Assembly (NCBI GenBank): GCA_965213765.1
Contig: OZ243926.1
Coordinates: forward strand, 1,984,001 to 2,048,000
DNA: 64,000 nucleotides
From: JAJDXO01 sp965213765
GTDB lineage: Bacteria; Pseudomonadota; Alphaproteobacteria; Rhodospirillales; UBA2165
Direction of reading: 5' to 3'
Shown: positions 17,370 through 25,554 of the stretch, piece by piece
Layout: every line of letters begins with the position of its first letter
Numbering within the stretch: the first letter of the stretch is position 1
Program-made: the position numbers and the translations under genes
Notes under the pieces: generated by a model
Databases searched by the model: none
Seen by the model: only the letters and a program-made list of their open reading frames with translations
What the model was told of the DNA's origin: nothing

Positions 17370-18160
17370 CGTTGCACCAGCCCCCATCTCTCGATGGTGT
17401 CGGCTTCAATGGGCCGCAGCAGATAATGATCGAGAATGATCCAGGTCAGGCCGATCATCACCATGCCCAGAATCACCTCAGCGGTCCGATCCGCGTCTTG
17501 GCCGGTGAAAATCATCCAGCCCAGGCCCTGCCGGCCGGCCAGCATTTCACCGGCGATCACCGCCCGCCAAGCAAAGCCGATGCTAAGGCGGGAACCCGTC
17601 GCGATGTGCGGCATGGCGCCCGGAAAAAGCACATCTTTCATGATCTGATATTTGCTGGCGCCCATGGTCCGCGCCGCATTGACGTAGCGAATTGGGATTT
17701 CCCGAACGCCTGACAAAACGTTGAAGGCGATCGGGAAGAAGCTGGTGTAAAGGATGACCGCAAGAACCGTGGTGTCCGAGTTACCCCACCAAATCACCAC
17801 GATCGGAAAGATGGCGATGCCCGAGACCGACTGGAAGAAGTTCATCATCGGGTGGAACATGTCCGCGACGGTCTTGTTCAAACCGAGCAGCAATCCGAAC
17901 GGGATACCGGCCGCCAATCCGATAGAGCTTCCGACGATGAGCCGCACCAGCGTATCGCTGTAGTAGCTGGGCAGCAGCCCTTTGACGAGCATGTCCACCG
18001 ACGACAACGAAACAGCCAATGGCGATGGCAGATAGCGCGCCGGATTGGGGATGGTCTCCGAGATGATCGTCCACCCGATGAGGACAACGACCACCAAGAT
18101 GACCAAGTTCATGGCGTCGATTTTCAGCAGTTGCTGAAAATGCCACCACAGTCGGTCCAT
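17366..18160 (-). CDS. NitT/TauT-family ABC transporter permease
   Basis: 264 residues with about six membrane helices; the N-terminus has MNLVILVVVVLIGWTII. The EAA loop reads NAARTMGASKYQIMKDVLFPGAMPHIATGSRLSIGFAWRAV, in short FPGAMPHIATGSRLS. The start MDRLWW lies one base after the ATPase stop, and the gene overlaps the next permease by four bases, so ATPase, permease and permease are translated in tandem. It is paired with the 16506-17369 product. Confidence 0.9.
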   Translation of the reverse strand: MDRLWWHFQQLLKIDAMNLVILVVVVLIGWTIISETIPNPARYLPSPLAVSLSSVDMLVKGLLPSYYSDTLVRLIVGSSIGLAAGIPFGLLLGLNKTVADMFHPMMNFFQSVSGIAIFPIVVIWWGNSDTTVLAVILYTSFFPIAFNVLSGVREIPIRYVNAARTMGASKYQIMKDVLFPGAMPHIATGSRLSIGFAWRAVIAGEMLAGRQGLGWMIFTGQDADRTAEVILGMVMIGLTWIILDHYLLRPIEADTIERWGLVQR

Positions 18161-18161
18161 G

Positions 18162-18962
18162 CTACTCCTCGACTGCAATGGATACCTCCTCCCGCACCGA
18201 TGCGAGAATTCGGTCGCGGGCCGCGATGAAAATCGCGTTATCGTTCATATCCGTCCAGTTGCGCTGCTCACGCGGGATGCCAATCTCGACGATTTCCTTC
18301 AAACGGCCGGGCCGCGCCGAAAATACCAAGCAGCGATCGGCCAAGAACGCCGCCTCCTCCACCGAGTGAGTGATAAAAAGGATGGTCTTGTGGGTCGCCA
18401 TGGCGATCCGATTAAGCTCCTCTTGAAGGGTGATGCGGGTTTGTGCATCCACCGCCGCGAACGGTTCGTCCATCAGCATGACCACCGGATCGGAGCAAAG
18501 GGTGCGGGCCACTTGGCAGCGCTGCTTCATGCCGCCGGAAAGTTCGTGAGGAAATTTCTCTTCAAACCCGGTCAAGCCGACGAGGTCGATGAACTCCTGG
18601 ACCCGCTTCTCCCGCTCGGCCTGCGGTACTCTGCGGATCTCCAGGCCGTGACCGATATTCTTGGCAACCGTGCGCCACGGCAGGATGGCGTGCTCTTGAA
18701 AGACGACACCCCGTTCGGGACCTGGACCATGAATAATGTTGCCGTCAACGCTCGCCGTACCGATTTTGTAGGGCAGCAGCCCGGCGAGGATGTTCAGGAG
18801 GGTGGATTTGCCGCAGCCCGAGGGGCCGACGACGGAAACCAACTCTCCCTCATAAAGCTCTAAATTAACGTCTTCCAAGGCGTGGACGGACTCGCCGGTA
18901 TATTCGTCCGGGTAATAGTGCGTCAGGCCCTCAACAACGAGTTTCGGCGTCATCGGATTCAT
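18162..18962 (-). CDS. NitT/TauT-family ABC transporter ATP-binding protein
   Basis: 266 residues with all ATPase motifs: Walker A GPSGCGKST near residue 48, Q-loop VVFQEHAILPW, signature LSGGMKQR, Walker B VVMLMDEPFAAVD, and switch histidine ITHSVEEA. It groups with SsuB/TauB-type ATPases by the HAILPWRTV segment. The first codons encode MNPMTPKLVVEG, so a second start three codons in is possible. It is separated from the binding-protein gene by a stable hairpin. Confidence 0.93.
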   Translation of the reverse strand: MNPMTPKLVVEGLTHYYPDEYTGESVHALEDVNLELYEGELVSVVGPSGCGKSTLLNILAGLLPYKIGTASVDGNIIHGPGPERGVVFQEHAILPWRTVAKNIGHGLEIRRVPQAEREKRVQEFIDLVGLTGFEEKFPHELSGGMKQRCQVARTLCSDPVVMLMDEPFAAVDAQTRITLQEELNRIAMATHKTILFITHSVEEAAFLADRCLVFSARPGRLKEIVEIGIPREQRNWTDMNDNAIFIAARDRILASVREEVSIAVEE

Positions 18963-18995
18963 GGCAGCGCTCGTTACGATTATTTCATTGCAACA

Positions 18996-19027
18996 ATGGC
19001 GGGCGCGAGCAACCTCACGCCCGCCAT
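18996..19027 (-). terminator. Hairpin between the NitT-type binding protein gene and its transporter genes
   Basis: ATGGCGGGCGCGAG (18996-19009) pairs with CTCACGCCCGCCAT (19014-19027) over 14 bases with a single mismatch and a 4-base loop. On the reverse strand it lies about 25 bases after the binding-protein stop and ahead of the ATPase gene, with only a weak T-rich tail (TTGTT). It may act as an attenuating terminator or protect the binding-protein message, as does the tctC-tctB hairpin at 8406. Confidence 0.6.
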
Positions 19028-19052
19028 CATTTGTTCGGCCTTCAGCCTGCGG

Positions 19053-20072
19053 CTAGCTCTTGCTGAGGTCCGCAAACCACTCCGGATGGTTCTTCATCGT
19101 GTTGTTGATGAAGGAGAAGTCGAAGTACTGATCCGGATCATAGGGTTTCTTCATCTTCTTCTGGGCGATCAACTGCTTGACCGAGAATTTGAAGGCCTTC
19201 TTGGTGTTCTCGCCGATCCGCACGTCGAAGACGATGTGCTTCATGGTCCGCTTCACGAGATTCTTGTCGGCGCCTCGGATGAACCGGGAACCGATTTCGG
19301 CAACCTCATCGGCGTTCTTGGGCTGGCGGATATACCAAGCGGACTGCGCCATGGCGTCGACAACACCCTGGGTCTTCTTGCGGTCTGCATAGACCTTGTC
19401 AGGCAGGCCGTGGAGGCCGGCGCAGAAGCAGACGTGGTCACCGCCGCGGGACACGAGGGTCGCCCCCTTCACTTTGTCGAGCGCCCGAGTGAGGTTTGGC
19501 TCCCAGGCGACGATCGCGTCCACGCCACCGGTATCCAGAACCGAGACGAGGCTCGGCGGACGGGTGTTGATGCGCTGATAGTCACGGGTGGTGATGCCAT
19601 TCTTCTCGAGGACGGTGCGGAGATACAGATCACCGGTGCTGGCAAACGTCACGCCGACCTTCTTGCCCTTGAGATCATTGATGGTCTTGATGCCGGTACC
19701 GGCGCGCGCCGCGATACCGACGAAGTCGTCACTAGTCGATTTCAGGAATGAACCGCCGGTGTAGCCCACGAAACCGCGGACCTTAAAGCCGCGCTCCAGC
19801 GCCGCCGGCAGGTTGGTGAACGCAGCCGGAGCAAAATCCATCTCGCCGGCACGGAGCGACTTGGTGAGCGCGCCGCCGGTGTTCCGGGTCACGACCTTGG
19901 CGTCAATGCCGTTGGCCGCGAAGAAGCCCTTCGCCTGCGCGACAAACACGATCAGACCGCCGACGTTGGCCGCCGCGCCGACATTAACGGTCTGCGCGTT
20001 GGCAGTCATCGCCGCTGCCACCATCGGGACAGCCGCGACGGCCGCCATTGAATATTTGAGTACTCTCTTCAT
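19053..20072 (-). CDS. NitT/TauT-family ABC transporter substrate-binding protein
   Basis: 339 residues. The signal peptide MKRVLKYSMAAVAAVPMVAAAM is followed by likely cleavage at ANA-QT. The mature domain has VNVGAAANVGGLIVFVAQAKGFF, the ligand-site segment NTGGALTKSLRAGEMDFAPAAFT, and INDLKGKKVGVTFASTGD, typical of NMT1/SsuA-like receptors. The start is chosen for the signal peptide, with GGGAGGCGT in front. It captures a small solute for the two permeases downstream. The ligand is unknown. Operator site 2 (20213-20226) lies 141 bases upstream, linking it to the tct regulon. Confidence 0.9.
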   Translation of the reverse strand: MKRVLKYSMAAVAAVPMVAAAMTANAQTVNVGAAANVGGLIVFVAQAKGFFAANGIDAKVVTRNTGGALTKSLRAGEMDFAPAAFTNLPAALERGFKVRGFVGYTGGSFLKSTSDDFVGIAARAGTGIKTINDLKGKKVGVTFASTGDLYLRTVLEKNGITTRDYQRINTRPPSLVSVLDTGGVDAIVAWEPNLTRALDKVKGATLVSRGGDHVCFCAGLHGLPDKVYADRKKTQGVVDAMAQSAWYIRQPKNADEVAEIGSRFIRGADKNLVKRTMKHIVFDVRIGENTKKAFKFSVKQLIAQKKMKKPYDPDQYFDFSFINNTMKNHPEWFADLSKS

Positions 20073-20212
20073 AAACGCCTCCCTGAGGCACTTGGGTGAA
20101 ACACTCGCAACCATTCCGCAAAAGCAGCTGTCACGAATACGAACGAAGTAACCTACCTGTTGCCCTTTACGGGCGTTGTGCAAACGATTACACACCGTCC
20201 TTCTAAGGGATA

Positions 20213-20226
20213 GACTTATATAAGAC
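20213..20226. promoter_or_regulatory. Operator of the GTCTTATATAAGAC family (site 2, one mismatch)
   Basis: GACTTATATAAGAC differs from the consensus at one base. It sits in the 338-base gap between the reverse-strand binding-protein gene (start 20072) and the forward Gfo/Idh gene (start 20411), so it could control either or both. The same gap (20073-20410) also has GGATT-GATT-AATCC at about 20331-20344 and a GC-rich CCGGC...GCCGG repeat near 20370. No coding sequence is seen there. Confidence 0.6.
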
Positions 20227-20410
20227 CATAAACAACATTATCGCCTTGGTTTGAACACAGTACCCACTTGCACATAACGCACCAATCGGAAACCACCCCC
20301 ATATCGAACATGTGATCCGGGGATTGATTAATCCACGGCAGACAATAATTTTGCGGAACTCCGGCACCGGGGGGAGTAGGCGCCGGCCTCCGAATTAAAG
20401 GATTGAATGT

Positions 20411-21529
20411 ATGACTGACACGGTAAATGAGATCGGCTTGGCAATTGTCGGCTGCGGCACCATTGGCCGCATCCGCGCAAAGTATGCGCGCGAATATCCG
20501 GGGGTGAAGTGGCTCGGCCTCGCGGATATTAATGAACCCCTCGGCCGTAAGCTGGCGGAGGATACCAAGGCTGATTTCTTCACCACCTCTGCCGAGGAAT
20601 TGATCAAGCGTTCGGAAGTTAATGCGGTGATGATTATCACCGAGGAAAACAAACATACCGAGCCGACGCTGCTGGCGGTCGAACAGGGCCACAAACTGTT
20701 TATTGAAAAGCCGCTGGCGACCGAAGCACGTGAATCCAAGCAGATCCTCGACGCCATCACCGGTGAAGGTCTGGATGCCTGCATCGGCTACACCCAGCGT
20801 TTTCGCCGCCGTTTCCTCACCGTCAAGGAACGCCTCCAAACCGGCCAGATCGGTGACGTGCACTCGGTCGCGACCCGCGCCTTCATGAACCGGATGGTGC
20901 CCATCGCCACCATCGCCAAGACCAACGAACGGCATAATTTGACGCCGATGGTGGTGTCCGGCACCCACTCCCTCGACATGTCCATGTGGCTGATGGAAGG
21001 CAAGACGCCAAAGTCCATCTACGCCAAGTCCGTCGATCCGGTGCTGTCCGAGTGGGGCACCAAGGACTCCACCTTCGGCATCTTCACCATGGATGACGAC
21101 ACCATCTTCTCGATGAATATCTCGTGGAGTCTGCCCGAGGTTTGGCCGGGCGCCGTTTATGGCCTGGAGATCGGCATCGTCGGGTCCAAGGGCGTTATCG
21201 ACATCGAGGACACCCATCGGGACCTGGTTGTCGCGACCACGGAGGAACTGGGCGGCGGTTACGTGCCGGACGGGTTCGAGCCCGCCGAACGTCACGTCGA
21301 ATTCATGACCAGCTACCCGCCCGGCGATCTCTGGAACAACCAGCTCTACGGTCCGATGCGCGAAGAAACCATCGGCTGGTTCGGCCGCATCATGATGGGC
21401 CTGCCGACGCCGCACGCCTCAGCGCTCGACGGTCACAACAACCTCATGCACACCATGGCCATGGATCTCTCCGCGAAGCGGGGCGAAGAAGTTCCGCTGC
21501 CTATCGATCCGGCAGAATTTTACAAGTAG
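20411..21529 (+). CDS. Gfo/Idh/MocA-family oxidoreductase
   Basis: 372 residues. The N-terminal Rossmann domain starts IGLAIVGCGTIGRIRAKY with dinucleotide loop GxGxxG. The family signature EKPLATE (about residue 99) is present, and the substrate domain follows from CIGYTQRFRRRFLTVK with the catalytic histidine region GTHSLDMSMWLM (the D and H of H-D-D-type motifs). Members oxidise or isomerise polyols, inositols and sugar acids with NAD(P). AAAGGA precedes the ATG. It shares its upstream region with the NitT binding protein and its operator. Confidence 0.88.
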   Translation: MTDTVNEIGLAIVGCGTIGRIRAKYAREYPGVKWLGLADINEPLGRKLAEDTKADFFTTSAEELIKRSEVNAVMIITEENKHTEPTLLAVEQGHKLFIEKPLATEARESKQILDAITGEGLDACIGYTQRFRRRFLTVKERLQTGQIGDVHSVATRAFMNRMVPIATIAKTNERHNLTPMVVSGTHSLDMSMWLMEGKTPKSIYAKSVDPVLSEWGTKDSTFGIFTMDDDTIFSMNISWSLPEVWPGAVYGLEIGIVGSKGVIDIEDTHRDLVVATTEELGGGYVPDGFEPAERHVEFMTSYPPGDLWNNQLYGPMREETIGWFGRIMMGLPTPHASALDGHNNLMHTMAMDLSAKRGEEVPLPIDPAEFYK

Positions 21530-21536
21530 GCGCCGC

Positions 21537-22760
21537 CTAAAGCATGACGTTGGGCGGGATTTCCTGACCCAACAGGACGCCGCCATAGATGTCACCGACG
21601 TGGTCCAGGTCAAAGATGGCGTGGGTGGCCAGAGCATTGGTATCGCGCTGGAACCGCTGGATCAGCGAGTCATTGTAGATCGCCCGGGAACCGGCCTCGC
21701 GCGCCATATCGTTGACCACCGTATGGCACGTGCGAGCGACGTGACAGGCGACCATCCGCGCCTTGATGCGTTCCTCGCGGTTGAATTCGTGGCCGCGGGC
21801 GACTTTGTCCGAAACTTCTTGGATGCTGGTGTCGAACAAACGGCGGGCCGCTTCCACGGTCATCTGGTTTTGGGCCATTCGCACCCGGGTGGACATCTGT
21901 TTGTCCATGGCAGCGTATGAGTAGGCGTTGGTCTTACCCTCGAGGACCTCGCAGACGAGTTCACATACCGCCTCGGCGCCGCCCATCAACGGGCCGACCG
22001 CGCCGTAGACCATGAAAGTCAGGAGCGGCACCCGCCACACAGGGTCGGCGTTGACCTCCAGCCCCGGTGCCCGGCCATCGCGCAAATCACTTGTCAACAC
22101 CGAATGGTGCTCTGGCACGAATGTGCCGTCCAACTCCACGTCGTGGCTGCCGGTTGCCGCCATCGCCGACACATCCCAGGTGTCGAGGATCTTGAACTCG
22201 CCTGCCGGTACAAAGAACCGCCGCATTTCCGCTGGATCGCCGCTATCGGCGACCGGCGCCGCCAGGGCCATGTAGTCGCCGTGAAGAATTCCGGTCGCGT
22301 ACCCCCACCGGCCGGTCAGCCGAAAGCCGCCGTCGACGCGTTCGGCCGTCCCGCTCGGCATAACCTGCCCAGCCGCCATGGTGTAACCGGGCTCGCCGCC
22401 CCACACTTCGTCCTGGGCCTCCACCGGGTAATGGCCGAACTGGAAATTGTGGTAGATGAGGAACCCCATGGTCCATCCGGTGGAAATGCAGCCGCGTCCC
22501 AGCTCGCGGAAAATTTGCGGGATGTATTTGAAATCAGTCTCATGACCGCCATAGCGCTTTGGCACGATGGCCCGGAACAGGTCGGCCCGCTTGAGGTCCC
22601 CGATGGTCTCCTCAGGGATTCGGCCCGCCTCCTCGGCTGCGCGTTGACGCTCCCGAAGCGCCGGGACCATGTCGGTGATCCGCTGGATGAGTTCGTCGCC
22701 CGTCACCGCGGATTTAGGATCGTTGATGGCATCCACGTCTGCCTCTCCCGGGCCGGTCAC
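21537..22760 (-). CDS. Acyl-CoA dehydrogenase-fold flavoprotein, probable group D flavin monooxygenase
   Basis: 407 residues. The fold shows in the N-terminal helices (ELIQRITDMVPALRERQ), FRAIVPKRYGGHETDF, the central segment MPSGTAERVDGGFRLTGRWGYATG and C-terminal helices with REAGSRAIYNDSLIQRFQRD. The R..D-type C-terminus and lack of the acyl-CoA dehydrogenase catalytic Glu region fit HsaA/HpaH-like two-component oxygenases, which use reduced flavin to hydroxylate aromatics. A separate flavin reductase would be needed, and none is evident nearby. The GTG start overlaps the stop of the selenoprotein candidate upstream (GTGA), so the two are translationally coupled. Confidence 0.8.
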   Translation of the reverse strand: MTGPGEADVDAINDPKSAVTGDELIQRITDMVPALRERQRAAEEAGRIPEETIGDLKRADLFRAIVPKRYGGHETDFKYIPQIFRELGRGCISTGWTMGFLIYHNFQFGHYPVEAQDEVWGGEPGYTMAAGQVMPSGTAERVDGGFRLTGRWGYATGILHGDYMALAAPVADSGDPAEMRRFFVPAGEFKILDTWDVSAMAATGSHDVELDGTFVPEHHSVLTSDLRDGRAPGLEVNADPVWRVPLLTFMVYGAVGPLMGGAEAVCELVCEVLEGKTNAYSYAAMDKQMSTRVRMAQNQMTVEAARRLFDTSIQEVSDKVARGHEFNREERIKARMVACHVARTCHTVVNDMAREAGSRAIYNDSLIQRFQRDTNALATHAIFDLDHVGDIYGGVLLGQEIPPNVML

Positions 22761-23377
22761 CCTTTCCTTTGGGCACCGACACCGTCAATGAACTGTTCCA
22801 GTACCTCGTAGGATTGGGCGCCGACCACGCCTTGACGCTCGGCTACGTAGGTTGGGACGCCGGTGACGCCATCCTGCCGCGATTTGGCCCAGTCCATGTC
22901 GATGGCGGCTTCGAAGGTCCGCTCCTCGATCACCTCGCGGGCACCGTCTTCGGGGAGACCCGCTTCCCGGGCGATCTCCATCAGCACCTCGGGATTACCG
23001 ATGTTTCGGTTGTTCACGAAGTAGGCGCGGAACAGCGCCATGTGGATCGCTTCGCCGCCCGGCTGGGTTTCCGCCCACTTACCCAACTCCTGCGCGAGCC
23101 GGCTATTGTAGGTGTGGGTACGCTTGCCGTAATCGAGGCCTTCGGCGTCCATCAAGCCCTTCATCCGCCGGTAGGACGCATCGATGCCGTAGTCGCGGCC
23201 CGCGAACAGTTCCTCAAGGGTCTGGCCATCGTCCGGAGTCTCCGGGTGAAGCGGAAAATGCACGAACTCCACGCTGACGTCGAAGGTGTCTCGTAATTTT
23301 TCAATACGCCCGGTACTGAGATAACACCAAGGTCAGACGTAGTCGGTGAATACCTCGAGGGTGATGGGTTCGGACAT
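22757..23377 (-). CDS. FrnE/DsbA-family thiol oxidoreductase, candidate selenoprotein (in-frame TGA as Sec15)
   Basis: Reading through one TGA (23335-23333) gives a single 206-residue protein. The N-terminus MSEPITLEVFTDYV is followed by TGA, then PWCY. FrnE proteins have CPWC here, so TGA replaces the first active-site cysteine, giving U15-P-W-C18. Downstream the family continues unbroken: FVHFPLHPETP, the helical insert, YFVNNRNIGNPEVL, and the cis-proline loop GVTGVPTYV (Pro about 175). AGGAG lies ten bases before the ATG. A stem-loop of bacterial SECIS geometry follows the TGA (23301-23319). Without Sec insertion, a remnant could start only at GTG 23272, without the active site. It lies between a DUF1993 gene (13-base gap) and a flavin monooxygenase-like gene (GTGA overlap). 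A nonsense mutation or sequencing error is the alternative. Confidence 0.78.
23301..23319 (-). promoter_or_regulatory. Candidate bacterial SECIS element
   Basis: In the sense (reverse) strand, TCAGTAC pairs with GTATTGA over seven pairs including one G-U, closing the five-base loop CGGGC. The stem starts 13 bases after the TGA and the loop 20 bases after it. E. coli fdhF has a comparable spacing (about 11 and 17), with guanines in the apical loop for SelB binding. An outer pairing of GGTGT with ACACC and CTC with GAG around it is also possible. Folded by eye; no energy was calculated. Confidence 0.6.
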
Positions 23378-23390
23378 TAGCGGCGGGCTC

Positions 23391-23915
23391 CTAGCTTTGT
23401 GTGTAGTCGAATGCGTCGCACAAATAGTGGCGTTTACCGAGTTCAGCGCCGGCGTTGCGGACGATCGCGTAAGCGGTGGTGACATGGAAGGCGATCTGCG
23501 GGATGGCGATCCGGAGAAGATAGTCCTCGCCCTTGAAGCGGGTCGGCTCGCCGCGGGCAATGATCTCGATGGTCTTGTCCTCGGCACCGTCAAGCTCATC
23601 CTCGGTTACCGATTTTATGAGTGTCATTGTTTCTTCGACCCTTGCCCGCGCATCAGCGATGCCGAGTTCGCCCATATCGGTGAACGGCGGCGTTTCCCGC
23701 CCGGCCAGCCGCGCAGCCGCCCGACCATGGTCCGCGGCGCGCCACACCTGCAAAGATAGCGAAAACATATCCGGCGCCAGCTTGCTGGCCATCAAATCGG
23801 CTTCCTCGGCCTTGCCATCCTTTACCAGCCCTTCGGCATGGTCGAGAACGTTGAGCATTCCGGTGAGCAACTGCTCGGTTTCGGTCCGGACAAGATGATG
23901 CATTGAAATGGACAT
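23391..23915 (-). CDS. DUF1993-family protein
   Basis: 174 residues, matching the DUF1993 length. It opens MSISMHHLVRTETEQLLTGMLNVLDHAE and contains DMFSLSLQVWRAADHGRAAARLAGRE, the family's helical core, ending in HVTTAYAIVRNAGAELGKRHYLCDAFDY. The fold belongs with DinB-like four-helix bundles, and conserved His residues could bind metal or thiol, but no function is established. It lies 18 bases after the dehydrogenase gene and 13 bases before the FrnE-like gene, so it is in the same operon. Confidence 0.82.
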   Translation of the reverse strand: MSISMHHLVRTETEQLLTGMLNVLDHAEGLVKDGKAEEADLMASKLAPDMFSLSLQVWRAADHGRAAARLAGRETPPFTDMGELGIADARARVEETMTLIKSVTEDELDGAEDKTIEIIARGEPTRFKGEDYLLRIAIPQIAFHVTTAYAIVRNAGAELGKRHYLCDAFDYTQS

Positions 23916-23933
23916 TAAGAAAAATCTCCCGGC

Positions 23934-24995
23934 TTATCGTTGATCCAGGCGGGCGATACTGAATTCGTCCGCCATCGCGTTCAGGGCCTTCAATAAAGAG
24001 GAATGGAGCGGAATACCGTTCGCCTCTCGGTACACACGTTTCTTATGACTTTGCTCGCCAGGCAGCAAGACATCGTCAAAGCCCGGCAGGGTCGGTGAGC
24101 CTTTCATTTGGTCTACGACCTGGTCGACCTGCCGCTTGAAGCCGTCCACATCGCCGAAGGCGGAAATGTCGATGGCGACGATAAATTGCCCGGTATTGGT
24201 CGTTGTCTCGAAGTCGGCGTTGAAATCGACAACGTCCTTTCCGAAAGCCGCGCCGTTGAGCGTCCCCGCCAGCAGGCCGAACATCAACGCCAGGCCGTAT
24301 CCCTTGGCCCCGCCGATCGGCAGCAGAAATCCTTCATCCGCCCTGGTGGGGTCGATCAGCGGCTTGCCGTCGCGTCCCATCATCCAGCCTTCGGGCATTT
24401 GCTCGCCACGCTGGGCGGCGGTCTTTACTTTGCCGTAGGCCGCAACGGTCGTAGCCATATCGAGAACGACATCCGGCCGGTCGAGGGCCGGCACCGCAAT
24501 GGCGATGGGGTTGGTGCTCAAGAGCATCTCCAACCCGCCCCAAGGCGGCAGGTGATTGGCATTCCCGATGGCGACATAGAGACCGATCATGTCGTGGGTA
24601 AGCGGCATTTTGGCGTACAGATTGGCCGGTCCCGCGTGATTGCTGTGATGGGCGCCGACCCACGCAACGCCGGTCGTCTTCGCCTTCGCGATGGCGGTTT
24701 CAGCGCAATAGCTCATCACCAGATGACCCTGGGCGTTGTCGCCATTTACCAGGGCCATCCCGGGCCGCTCCCGCTCGATCCGAATGTCCGGGGTCAGATT
24801 GAGGCCGCCGGATTTGATACGCTTCAGATAGCCGGGCAAACGAAAGATGCCGTGCCCATCCGACCCGTTCAAGTCGGCGTCCGCCATTAGACCGGCCACC
24901 CTTGCGGCATCGTCAACAGGCATTCCGGCTGATGCGAGCGCGTCTTGGATAAATTCCGAGATCTGCGCCGCCGTATAGTTTCCGGCATCGCTCAT
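23934..24995 (-). CDS. Malate/L-lactate dehydrogenase family (Ldh2) oxidoreductase
   Basis: 353 residues, the family norm. Recognisable parts are MADADLNGSDGHGIFRLPGYLKRI (catalytic-site segment with the conserved SHG-like SDGHG), VGAHHSNHAGPANLYA, LSTNPIAIAVPALDRPDVVLDMATT and GFLLPIGGAKGYGLALMFGLLAGTL. This NAD(P)-dependent class includes malate, ureidoglycolate, 2,3-diketogulonate and delta1-piperideine-2-carboxylate reductases; sequence alone does not pick one. It is the first gene of a four-gene reverse operon (dehydrogenase, DUF1993, FrnE-like, flavin monooxygenase-like). Confidence 0.9.
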   Translation of the reverse strand: MSDAGNYTAAQISEFIQDALASAGMPVDDAARVAGLMADADLNGSDGHGIFRLPGYLKRIKSGGLNLTPDIRIERERPGMALVNGDNAQGHLVMSYCAETAIAKAKTTGVAWVGAHHSNHAGPANLYAKMPLTHDMIGLYVAIGNANHLPPWGGLEMLLSTNPIAIAVPALDRPDVVLDMATTVAAYGKVKTAAQRGEQMPEGWMMGRDGKPLIDPTRADEGFLLPIGGAKGYGLALMFGLLAGTLNGAAFGKDVVDFNADFETTTNTGQFIVAIDISAFGDVDGFKRQVDQVVDQMKGSPTLPGFDDVLLPGEQSHKKRVYREANGIPLHSSLLKALNAMADEFSIARLDQR

Positions 24996-25030
24996 GGTGG
25001 TCCCCTGAAGCTGTCTTGCCGACTCGTCCG

Positions 25031-25438
25031 CTACGGGGTGACCAGATCTTGTTCAGAGAGGTGCGGGACCGTTTTGCCGGTCTCGGTAAACGTGCGAGTT
25101 ACGTTCGTCGAAGCATAGACCCACAGGATAGTCAGGGGACCGTCGCCCGTGTTGAGAAACCGATGGGGTTTGCCGGCCTCGACGTAGGTGGTGTCCAGTT
25201 CCTTTACCGGCGTCAATTGTCCATCCACGTCAAGATCGGCCTGACCTTCGAGAATAGTGACCTGCTCATCGCAATTATGCGAGTGCATGGGCACCTTCTG
25301 GCCGGCCGGAAATCTGGTGATCCCGGACGTAAAAGGCGCACCGCAACGGCTGTTGGCGACCAGCAGCGTGGATTCCACCCCGTCGCCACGGGCATGCACG
25401 GGAGCTTCGTCGATCTTCAATACGATCGTTTCGGACAT
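25031..25438 (-). CDS. Cupin-domain protein
   Basis: 135 residues forming a single beta-barrel. Motif 1 is GQKVPMHSHNCDEQVTILEGQADLDVDG (two His, Glu/Gln pattern) and motif 2 is YVEAGKPHRFLNTGDGPLTILWVYAS with the fourth ligand His. A metal-binding sensor or small enzyme role is possible. It lies 35 bases upstream of the Ldh2 gene on the same strand and may be the true first gene of that operon. No substrate can be named. Confidence 0.82.
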   Translation of the reverse strand: MSETIVLKIDEAPVHARGDGVESTLLVANSRCGAPFTSGITRFPAGQKVPMHSHNCDEQVTILEGQADLDVDGQLTPVKELDTTYVEAGKPHRFLNTGDGPLTILWVYASTNVTRTFTETGKTVPHLSEQDLVTP

Positions 25439-25554
25439 TGGGCTTCCTCACCTGACATGTGGACCCGGGAACCACGCGGATTGCGATCCGGGTTTGCTCA
25501 TAGCATACTGGACTATAACCTAATTTTCCGCTTCCGGGGAGGCTCAGCGGCATC

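Noticed and set aside
23272..23599. Treating the FrnE-like gene as a pseudogene broken by a stop
   Set aside because: The stop is exactly at the redox cysteine, the rest of the frame is intact, and a SECIS-like stem follows; a nonsense mutation remains the fallback.
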